Shown piece by piece: positions 12,642-17,873 of a stretch of DNA of 17,873 nt. The first letter of the stretch is position 1. Every line of letters begins with the position of its first letter. Location: positions 1 through 17,873 of the forward strand of contig SFQY01000040.1 of assembly GCA_004562395.1 (NCBI GenBank), given 5' to 3'. The notes below the pieces were generated by a model. The model was given only the letters and a program-made list of their open reading frames with translations. It made no database searches and was not told the DNA's origin. The DNA comes from a bacterium. Its GTDB lineage: Bacteria; Bacillota; Clostridia; Oscillospirales; Oscillospiraceae. Both the position numbers and the translations under genes were made by a program.

Positions 12642-13692
12642 GTGTTTCCTCCTCTATGGCCAGGGTAAAGCGGAAGGCCGCGCCGCCCTCGGGGCGGTTC
12701 CAGGCCCGGATCTGGCCGCCGTGGGCCCGGATGATGGCGCTGCACACCGCCAGGCCGATGCCCATGCCGCTGCGGCCGGAATCCGCCGGGCTTTCCCGGT
12801 CCAGCAGTCCCGTAAACAGCCTGGGCAGACGTTCCTCCTGGATGCCGCAGCCGTCGTCCTCCACGGTAAAGACCGCCTGGTTCTCCCGGACCGTCACCCG
12901 CAGCCACAGATGCTGCATACCCTGGGCGTGGAACACCGCGTTTTCCAGCAGGTTCATCAGCACCTGCTGAATGAGCATGGGATCCATGGGCACGCTGACG
13001 AATTCCTCGGGAAGCTCCGCCTCCACGTTCTGGGCCGGATAGTGCTTGTGAAATTTTACCAGCACCGCGTCCACCAGCTCCTCCAGCACCGTGTCCTGCT
13101 TGGCAAGCTCCATCTGCCCCGCGTCCACCCGGGTCACGGACAGCAGATTTTCCACCATCCGCACCAGCCACTGGGCGTCGGCACAGACATCGGCCAGCAT
13201 TTTCTGCTGCTTCTCCCGGGGGATCCGGTCGCCGTTTTCCACAATGGCGGAGCAGGCGCCGTAGATGGAGGTCAGGGGCGTGCGCAGGTCGTGGGACACC
13301 GCCCGCAGAAGATTGCCCCGCATCCGCTCCGTTTCCGCCTCCGCCTTCATCTGCTCCTGGCGCTTGAGCTTGGTGGTCAGGGTCCCCGTAAGGCTGGCCA
13401 CGATGAGCATGACCACCGCGGAGGCGATGCACTCCGGGGAGATCAGGTCAAAGGCCCAGTAGGGAAAGGTAAAGGCGTAGTTCACGGCCAGCACGCTGAT
13501 CAGGGACGCCGCGATCCCCCAGAAATAGCCCTGGGTCCGCCAGGACACCAGAAATACCCCCAGCACGAAGATGGTGGGGACCATGGTCCGGGTGCTGAAG
13601 CGCTCCATCAGGAGCAAATTCACGCCGAAGGCTCCCACCAGAGTCACCGCTGTAAAAAGGCCGTCCCACAGCGGCCGCTTGTTTCGTTTCAT
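12622..13692 (-). CDS. Short KdpD-like sensor histidine kinase
   Basis: 356 aa. The N-terminal ~105 residues hold about four membrane helices of DUF4118/KdpD type (LFTAVTLVGAFGVNLLLMERF onward). Then come a HisKA domain with the phosphoacceptor His134 (AVSHDLRTPLTSIYG) and an HATPase domain with N box LLENAVFH, DDGCGI and GMGIGLAVC. Full KdpD is about 900 aa, with cytoplasmic KdpD and universal-stress domains that bind ligands; these are missing here. The ATG at 13690-13692 is preferred to the GTG at 13701 because GAGGTGAG lies directly upstream. It is the first gene of a two-gene operon with the response regulator. The signal sensed is unknown. Confidence 0.9.
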   Translation of the reverse strand: MKRNKRPLWDGLFTAVTLVGAFGVNLLLMERFSTRTMVPTIFVLGVFLVSWRTQGYFWGIAASLISVLAVNYAFTFPYWAFDLISPECIASAVVMLIVASLTGTLTTKLKRQEQMKAEAETERMRGNLLRAVSHDLRTPLTSIYGACSAIVENGDRIPREKQQKMLADVCADAQWLVRMVENLLSVTRVDAGQMELAKQDTVLEELVDAVLVKFHKHYPAQNVEAELPEEFVSVPMDPMLIQQVLMNLLENAVFHAQGMQHLWLRVTVRENQAVFTVEDDGCGIQEERLPRLFTGLLDRESPADSGRSGMGIGLAVCSAIIRAHGGQIRAWNRPEGGAAFRFTLAIEEETHGEQQI

Positions 13693-13712
13693 CGGTCTCA
13701 CCTCATGGTTTT

Positions 13713-13718
13713 ATTATA
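13713..13718 (-). promoter_or_regulatory. -10 box of the two-component operon
   Basis: A perfect TATAAT on the minus strand, 21 bp before the kinase start codon. The -35 position around 13736-13741 reads TAGGAT, a poor match. Confidence 0.5.
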
Positions 13719-13741
13719 CCATCGATTGCCGCCGAATCCTA

Positions 13742-14114
13742 CCCCCCGGGGGTGCTGCCGGGAATCCCCGCCGGTAAAAAAACGGTTAAGATTCTTCCGG
13801 GACAGCCTTCGCCCGGATACGGAAACGTGTCGGAATTGTTGGGATCTTCCCGAAAAAATTCCACAAAAACCGGGAATACTTCCGAAAAAGAAAGCATAAA
13901 CTCCGAAATACCGGGGGCGTTTTTCCGGTTCGCCTCCGGGTTTTATATGGTTATTTGACCGTGAAAAACAATTATATAGTCCTTATGTGGGTTGAATCGA
14001 TAAAAATGTATTGAATTTTGAAAGAATTGGCGTTTTTATCCCATTTTTGGAAAATCATCCGGAAAAAATTGTGTTATTTACACAGAATTTACTCGTTTTT
14101 GAGAGTTTCGTCAA
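13742..14114. other. AT-richer intergenic region between divergent operons
   Basis: About 370 bp with no credible gene. It is richer in A/T than its neighbours and has repeated TTCCGAAAAA-like strings. It contains one terminator-like hairpin: CCGGGGGCG (13911-13919) pairs with CGCCTCCGG (13931-13939), followed by GTTTTATAT, on the plus strand with no upstream gene in that direction. A small untranslated RNA ending there is possible but unproven. Confidence 0.4.
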
Positions 14115-14143
14115 TTGACCGGCGCTTATTTTTCTGGTATGAT
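14115..14143 (+). promoter_or_regulatory. Promoter of the nfeD-SPFH operon
   Basis: TTGACC (14115-14120) and TATGAT (14138-14143) with a 17-bp spacer. The predicted start near 14150 is 25 bp before the first ATG. Confidence 0.8.
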
Positions 14144-14174
14144 TATCCCATCAATCAGGAAAGGAGGCAGCAAC

Positions 14175-14624
14175 ATGAATTGGGCTGCAATTGTATGGCT
14201 GGTGCTGATGGTTTTCTTCCTTCTGGCGGAGGCCGCTACCGTGTCCATGGTGTCCCTCTGGTTCGCGGCGGGGGCGCTGGGGGCCATGATCATCAGCCTG
14301 CTGCACGGGGCTTTGGGACTTCAGATCGCCGCGTTTGTGATCGTGTCCGGCGTTCTGCTGGCGCTGCTGCGGCCCCTGGTCCGCAGATTCGTAACACCCA
14401 AGGTCACATCCACCAACGTGGACGCGGTGGTCGGCTCCACGGGAATCGTCACCGCTGCCATCGATAACGTGGCCGCCGTGGGCCAGGTAAAGCTGGGGGC
14501 CATGGTCTGGACCGCCCGGAGTACCTCCGGCGCTCCCATTCCGGAAGGCACCCGGGTCCGGGTTGACCGCATTGAAGGCGTCAAGGCCTTCGTTTCCCCC
14601 GCGGAAGTCACCGCCAACGTATAA
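14175..14624 (+). CDS. NfeD-family membrane protein (short form)
   Basis: 149 aa. The N-terminal ~75 residues hold two to three membrane helices (AAIVWLVLMVFFLLAEAAT, then GALGAMIISLLHGALGL and IAAFVIVSGVLLALLRPLV). The C-terminal part (about 80-148) is an OB-fold NfeD domain with VGSTGIVTAAIDNVAAVGQV...GTRVRVDRIEG. Short NfeD proteins are encoded with SPFH/stomatin partners and thought to act with them in membrane quality control; that pairing is present here. AAAGGAGG lies 7 nt upstream of the ATG. An extended in-frame start at 14115 would lie in the promoter and is rejected. Confidence 0.9.
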   Translation: MNWAAIVWLVLMVFFLLAEAATVSMVSLWFAAGALGAMIISLLHGALGLQIAAFVIVSGVLLALLRPLVRRFVTPKVTSTNVDAVVGSTGIVTAAIDNVAAVGQVKLGAMVWTARSTSGAPIPEGTRVRVDRIEGVKAFVSPAEVTANV

Positions 14625-14651
14625 CACATTCATACATCAGGAGGTAGTATT

Positions 14652-15569
14652 ATGGGATTCATCATTTTAGTGCTGTTCATCATTCTGTTCATCATCATCG
14701 TCACCAATATTTCCGTGGTTCAGCAGTCCCGGGCCTACGTCATCGAGCGGCTGGGCGCCTTCCATCAGGTCTGGGGTGTGGGCCTGCACTTCAAGGTCCC
14801 CTTTATTGACCGGATCGCCCGGCGGGTCAGCCTGAAGGAGCAGGTGCTGGACTACCCTCCCCAGCCGGTGATCACCAAGGACAACGTCACCATGCAGATC
14901 GACACCGTGGTCTATTTCCAGATCACCGACCCCAAGCTCTATGCCTACGGCGTGGAGCAGCCCATGGCCGCCATGGAGACCCTCACCGCCACCACCCTGC
15001 GTAACATCATCGGCGACCTGGAGCTGGATCAGACCCTGACCAGCCGGGACGTGGTGAACACCAAGATGCGGGCCATCCTGGACGAGGCCACCGACCCCTG
15101 GGGCATCAAGGTCAACCGGGTGGAGCTGAAGAACATTCTGCCTCCCCAGGACATCCAGAACTCCATGGAGAAGCAGATGAAGGCCGAGCGTGACCGCCGT
15201 CAGGCCATCCTCCAGGCCGAGGGCCAGAAGAAGTCCGCCATCCTCATCGCCGAGGGCGAAAAGGAATCCGCCATCCTCCGGGCCAGTGCCGAGAAGGAAG
15301 CCGCCATTCTGAAAGCCGAGGCCGAGAAGCAGGCCGCCATCCTCCGGGCCGACGGTGAAGCTCAGGCCATCCTGGCAGTTCAGAAGGCCATGGCCGACTC
15401 CCTGGCCCTGCTGAACGAGAAGGCCCCCAACGACCAGGTGATCAAGCTGAAGTCCATCGAGGCCATGCAGAAGATCGCCGACGGCAAGGCCACCAAGATC
15501 ATCATTCCCAGCGAAATGCAGGGTCTGGTGGGCATGGCCAACGGAATCGTCGAGGGCATAAAGGAGTAA
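14652..15569 (+). CDS. SPFH/Band 7 (stomatin-like, QmcA-type) protein
   Basis: 305 aa. An N-terminal membrane anchor (1-22) is followed by an SPFH domain (about 23-180) with VVQQSRAYVIERLGAFH, PFIDRIARRVSLKEQ and LPPQDIQNSMEKQMKAERDRRQ. Residues 185-239 are five consecutive 11-residue repeats, each beginning AIL (AILQAEGQKKS, AILIAEGEKES, AILRASAEKEA, AILKAEAEKQA, AILRADGEAQA), a hendecad coiled coil. A C-terminal helical segment ends in a hydrophobic MQGLVGMANGIVEGI. Such proteins form large membrane-bound cages or scaffolds linked to FtsH-type proteolysis. CAGGAGG precedes the ATG, and the gene follows nfeD by 27 bp. Confidence 0.93.
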   Translation: MGFIILVLFIILFIIIVTNISVVQQSRAYVIERLGAFHQVWGVGLHFKVPFIDRIARRVSLKEQVLDYPPQPVITKDNVTMQIDTVVYFQITDPKLYAYGVEQPMAAMETLTATTLRNIIGDLELDQTLTSRDVVNTKMRAILDEATDPWGIKVNRVELKNILPPQDIQNSMEKQMKAERDRRQAILQAEGQKKSAILIAEGEKESAILRASAEKEAAILKAEAEKQAAILRADGEAQAILAVQKAMADSLALLNEKAPNDQVIKLKSIEAMQKIADGKATKIIIPSEMQGLVGMANGIVEGIKE

Positions 15570-15572
15570 CCC

Positions 15573-15758
15573 TTGAGTACCCTTCGAAAACTGCTGCTGG
15601 CCGCCTTTCTGGCGGCGATCCTGGCAGTGATCCTCCTGACCTGGGGCAGCGTCGGCAGCGGCATCCTGGTACTGGCCCTGATCATTACCGGCGGCTATCT
15701 GCTGCTGCGGTGGTTTCTGGATACCCACGATCCCGACGACTACCGAATGGAGGATTGA
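15573..15758 (+). CDS. Small two-helix membrane protein, third gene of the NfeD/SPFH operon
   Basis: 61 aa from a TTG start at 15573, preceded by AAAGGAG (15560-15566) that overlaps the end of the SPFH gene. Only 3 bp separate it from the SPFH stop, so it is almost surely cotranslated. Two hydrophobic helices (about 7-23 and 29-47) and a charged C-terminus (DTHDPDDYRMED) are visible. I do not recognise a family; by position it may be a partner of the SPFH assembly. Confidence 0.72.
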   Translation: MSTLRKLLLAAFLAAILAVILLTWGSVGSGILVLALIITGGYLLLRWFLDTHDPDDYRMED

Positions 15759-15820
15759 TGCGGCAAAAGCTGAGGACCGTTGTCACCCCGGTTCCCGGGC
15801 AATATGACCAATAACCCTTC

Positions 15821-15848
15821 ACGTCCCCGGCGGCTCCGCCGGGGACGT
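15821..15848 (+). terminator. GC-rich hairpin after the NfeD/SPFH operon
   Basis: ACGTCCCCGGCGG (15821-15833) pairs exactly with CCGCCGGGGACGT (15836-15848). TTTCCTGTT follows, so the T-run is short. It lies 62 bp after the last stop of the operon and probably acts as its terminator. Confidence 0.65.
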
Positions 15849-15874
15849 TTCCTGTTATCATCGGCTGCAAAGTC

Positions 15875-16048
15875 GTAAATGATCGTTTAGCGCACCATCT
15901 AGCAAACAATGCCGCCCTACGTTGGGTGCTGCGATAAACGATCATTTACCAAATTGCCGCACCCATGGTCGAGGGGCCCAGAGGATGTAAGTCCAGCGCG
16001 GGAGTTCGTAACGCATTAGCCGCGGGCCTTGCCTATAAACGATCATTT
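15875..16048. repeat. Repeat cluster with AAATGATCGTTTA boxes (family B)
   Basis: GTAAATGATCGTTTA (15875-15889) is repeated as an exact inverted copy at 15935-15949, enclosing 45 bp. A third, inverted copy (ATAAACGATCATTT) lies at 16035-16048. The second and third boxes bound about 85 bp of non-coding sequence. Similar boxes end the element at 9065-9280. I tested this stretch by eye for a tRNA or gene and found neither. Confidence 0.65.
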
Positions 16049-16075
16049 CGCTGAGTTAAGCTGATAAACATTTTA

Positions 16076-16114
16076 TAAAAAACGCTCCGGAGGGCGGATG
16101 CCTTCCGGAGCGTT
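16076..16114 (-). terminator. Intrinsic terminator of uxaC
   Basis: Read on the minus strand, AACGCTCCGGA (16104-16114) pairs with TCCGGAGCGTT (16081-16091), followed by TTTTTT. It lies 41 bp after the uxaC stop codon. Confidence 0.9.
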
Positions 16115-16154
16115 GGGGGAAAAGCGGGTTATGAGACGGTTTTTCCGCCTTGGA

Positions 16155-17558
16155 TCAGAAGCCGAAATAACGCTTGGCGTTGTTGGAGGAGATGTCCTGC
16201 ACCAGCTTGCCCAGGGCATCCATGTCGGCGGGGTACTCGCCGTTTTCCACCCAGGTGCCGATGAGGTTGCACAGAATCCGGCGGAAATACTCGTGGCGGG
16301 TGTAGCTGAGGAAGGACCGGGAGTCGGTGAGCATACCGATGAAGTTGCCCAGCAGTCCCAGGTTGGCCAGGGAGGTCATCTGCTCGATCATGCCGGTCTT
16401 GGTGTCGTTGAACCACCAGCCGGAGCCGTGCTGGATCTTGCCGGGGACCTCGGGACCCTGGAAGGCGCCCAGGAAGGTGCCCAGCTGGGCGTTGTCGCCG
16501 GGATTCAGGGAGTACAGAATGGTCTTGGGCAGGGCGTCCTCGCTGTACAGCTTGCTCAGGACCTTGGTCAGGGCCTCGCCGGAGTCGGTGATGGCGATGC
16601 AGTCAAAGCCGGTGTCGGGACCCAGCTTGCGGAACATGGCCTCGTTGGTGTTGCGCAGGCAGGAAAAGTGGATCTGCATGACCCAGCCCCGCTTGGCGTA
16701 TTCCCGGCCGCAGTGCAGCAGCAGCGCGGTCTTGTAGGCGTCGATCTCCCGGGTGGTCAGGGCCTCGCCGGCCATGCCCTTCTTGAAGATGGCGGTGAGC
16801 TCCTCGTCGGTGGCCTCCACATAGGGAACGTAGCCCAGGCCGTGGTCGGAGGCGCGGCAGCCGTTGGCGGCGAAGTGGTCGATCCGGGCGGTGAGAGCCT
16901 TGCGGACGCAGTTGATGCAGCCGAATTCAAAGCCCACGACGGATTCCAGCTTGTGGATGTACTCGGGGAAGGTAGCCTTCTCGATGTCCAGAGCCTTGTC
17001 GGGACGGAAGGAGGGGCAGACCTTGGTCTCCATGGTGGGGTCGGCGGCCAGCTTGGCGTGGAACTCCAGGGAGTCGATGGGATCGTCGGTGGTGCCTACC
17101 ATGAACACGTTGGACTGACGGATCAGGCCCCGGGCGGTCATGTTGGGATCGTTGCGCAGCTTGTCATTGGCCAGGTTCCAGACCTCCTCGGCGGTGTCGC
17201 CGTTGAGGACGCCCTGGTAGCCGAAGTAGCGCTGCAGCTCCAGGTGGCACCAGTGGTACATGGGGTTGCCGATGCACTTGGGCAGAGCCTCGGCGAACTT
17301 CTGGAACTTCTCCCGGTCGGAGGCGTCGCCGGTGATGTACTTTTCTTCCACGCCGTTGGAGCGCATGACGCGCCACTTGTAGTGATCGCCGCCCAGCCAG
17401 ACCTGGGTGATGTTGTCAAAACGGCGGTCCTCCCAGATCTCCTGGGGATTGATATGGCAGTGGTAGTCCAGAATGGGCATCTTGGACGCGTAATCGTGAT
17501 AAAGGACCTTCGCGGTGTCGTTGGACAGCAGGAAGTCCTTATCCATAAACTGCTTCAT
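16155..17558 (-). CDS. uxaC: Glucuronate isomerase (uronate isomerase)
   Basis: 467 aa, the usual length for UxaC. The enzyme interconverts D-glucuronate and D-fructuronate (and D-galacturonate and D-tagaturonate) at the entry to hexuronate catabolism, in the cytoplasm. Diagnostic segments are the N-terminal metal-binding DYHCHINPQEIWED (about 31-44), GGDHYKWRVMRSNG, the central VGTTDDPIDSLEFH, MQIHFSCLRNTNEAMF and the C-terminal LTDSRSFLSYTRHEYFRRI. It belongs to the amidohydrolase superfamily. The ATG at 17556-17558 has AGAGGG upstream. It stands alone here with its own terminator; no uxuA, uxuB, kdgK or regulator is visible, although they may lie outside the window. Confidence 0.96.
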   Translation of the reverse strand: MKQFMDKDFLLSNDTAKVLYHDYASKMPILDYHCHINPQEIWEDRRFDNITQVWLGGDHYKWRVMRSNGVEEKYITGDASDREKFQKFAEALPKCIGNPMYHWCHLELQRYFGYQGVLNGDTAEEVWNLANDKLRNDPNMTARGLIRQSNVFMVGTTDDPIDSLEFHAKLAADPTMETKVCPSFRPDKALDIEKATFPEYIHKLESVVGFEFGCINCVRKALTARIDHFAANGCRASDHGLGYVPYVEATDEELTAIFKKGMAGEALTTREIDAYKTALLLHCGREYAKRGWVMQIHFSCLRNTNEAMFRKLGPDTGFDCIAITDSGEALTKVLSKLYSEDALPKTILYSLNPGDNAQLGTFLGAFQGPEVPGKIQHGSGWWFNDTKTGMIEQMTSLANLGLLGNFIGMLTDSRSFLSYTRHEYFRRILCNLIGTWVENGEYPADMDALGKLVQDISSNNAKRYFGF

Positions 17559-17589
17559 GGGAATTACCCTCTTTCCTTCAAATTTGATC

Positions 17590-17604
17590 CGCGGCAGGGC
17601 CGCG
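17590..17604. promoter_or_regulatory. Short GC-rich dyad in the uxaC leader
   Basis: CGCGGC-AGG-GCCGCG, a perfect 6-bp dyad with a 3-nt centre, lies 32 bp upstream of the uxaC start codon. It could be an operator or a leader hairpin. I could not place a convincing uxaC promoter around it. Confidence 0.35.
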
Positions 17605-17622
17605 AGTCATTCTGTTTTATTG

Positions 17623-17873
17623 TGTGCATAGCGGTCTTGCTCGGCTGCTTGATAAATAGGTGTTTGTAAGGATGAGTGCCGCACAATACCTTCCCCCGGG
17701 GGGAAGGGGGACCGCGAAGCGGTGGATGAGGAATGGCGACACCTTACCATTCGCAATGGGGTCCATTCAAACGGTACGACCTTTCCCAATATACCTTTTT
17801 AACGAAATGCGTACCGATTCGGAACAGATCGCCGTTCCTCATCCGCCCCAGTGTGCGCACTGGGGCACCTTCC
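17623..17873. repeat. Hairpin element, family A copy 3 (cut by window end)
   Basis: It begins TGTGCATAGCGGTCTT, then has GATAAATAGG and a 39-nt stretch (17659-17697) identical to the inverted right half of copy 2. Beyond the CCCCCGGGG tip it diverges. It then shows its own nested palindromes: ACCGCGAAGCGGT (17711-17723); GGATGAGGAATGGCGA (17724-17739) against its near-complement at 17828-17843; and GCCCCAGTG/CACTGGGGC at the very end. No gene was seen. The right end lies outside the window. Confidence 0.7.

Noticed and set aside
12592..13899. 435-codon plus-strand frame over the two-component genes
   Set aside because: His/Gln/Gly-rich antisense product of the kinase gene; no ribosome binding site or domain.
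14667..15728. 353-codon antisense frame over the SPFH gene
   Set aside because: Its repeats merely mirror the hendecad codons of the SPFH gene on the other strand.
15955..16025. tRNA-like segment (AGTTCGT loop-like string)
   Set aside because: No acceptor stem, anticodon arm or T-arm could be folded by eye; the stretch lies inside a repeat cluster.
15875..16048. CRISPR array
   Set aside because: Only three boxes, in mixed orientations and at unequal spacing (60 and about 100 bp); no cas genes.
16098..17669. 523-codon frame opposite uxaC
   Set aside because: Val/Gly/Leu-rich shadow of uxaC with no ribosome binding site or recognisable domain; uxaC itself is unmistakable.

Overview
The window looks like a chromosomal segment of a moderately GC-rich gut Clostridia, most likely an Oscillospiraceae/Ruminococcaceae-type anaerobe. 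The grounds are strong AGGAGG-type ribosome binding sites, canonical TTGACA/TATAAT promoters, anaerobic oxidative-stress proteins (rubredoxin, rubrerythrin, CoA-disulfide reductase), a DUF134/NifX protein, and dispersed palindromic repeats of a kind I associate with these genomes. Genus and species cannot be fixed from the sequence alone.

Layout. (1) 2-4984 is a redox and oxidative-stress block. A 5'-truncated CoA-disulfide reductase with a C-terminal rhodanese domain converges on a Crp/Fnr-family regulator across a shared hairpin. The regulator diverges from a four-part set: a DUF134-NifX fusion, a rubredoxin-helical-rubredoxin protein, a ferredoxin-like protein, and a double-rubredoxin rubrerythrin. 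The rubrerythrin is broken by an internal deletion and frameshift. The divergent promoters carry twin palindromes overlapping their -35 boxes, which suggests that the regulator represses both itself and the redox set. (2) 5366-7962 holds an 844-residue TetM/EF-G-like GTPase fused to a C-terminal NYN nuclease domain resembling Bacillus Rae1 (YacP), a nuclease that cuts mRNA in the ribosomal A site. This fusion is the most interesting object in the window. (3) 8061-8997 encodes a PsiE-family membrane protein and a single-domain EamA transporter. (4) 8998-10335 is an accessory-looking stretch. It has palindromic elements, a hypothetical 92-aa gene, and a divergent 53-aa ribbon-helix-helix-like gene separated from it by a promoter region full of TATAC motifs. 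(5) 10336-11622 is an ArsB/NhaD/SLC13-type ion permease on the minus strand, followed by a hairpin-rich mobile-like element. (6) 11952-13692 is a KdpE/KdpD-like two-component pair on the minus strand with no kdpABC nearby. (7) 14115-15758 is a three-gene operon: NfeD, an SPFH/stomatin protein with striking 11-residue repeats, and a small two-helix membrane protein. (8) 16077-17558 is uxaC (glucuronate isomerase) on the minus strand with its own terminator. Its upstream side abuts a third copy of the hairpin element, which is cut by the window end.

Function. The left block fits defence of an anaerobe against oxygen and peroxide, and handling of thiol or persulfide sulfur. The centre suggests ribosome rescue or mRNA quality control. 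The right block covers envelope quality control (NfeD/SPFH) and hexuronate catabolism. Three families of palindromic, non-coding elements account for most of the intergenic DNA.
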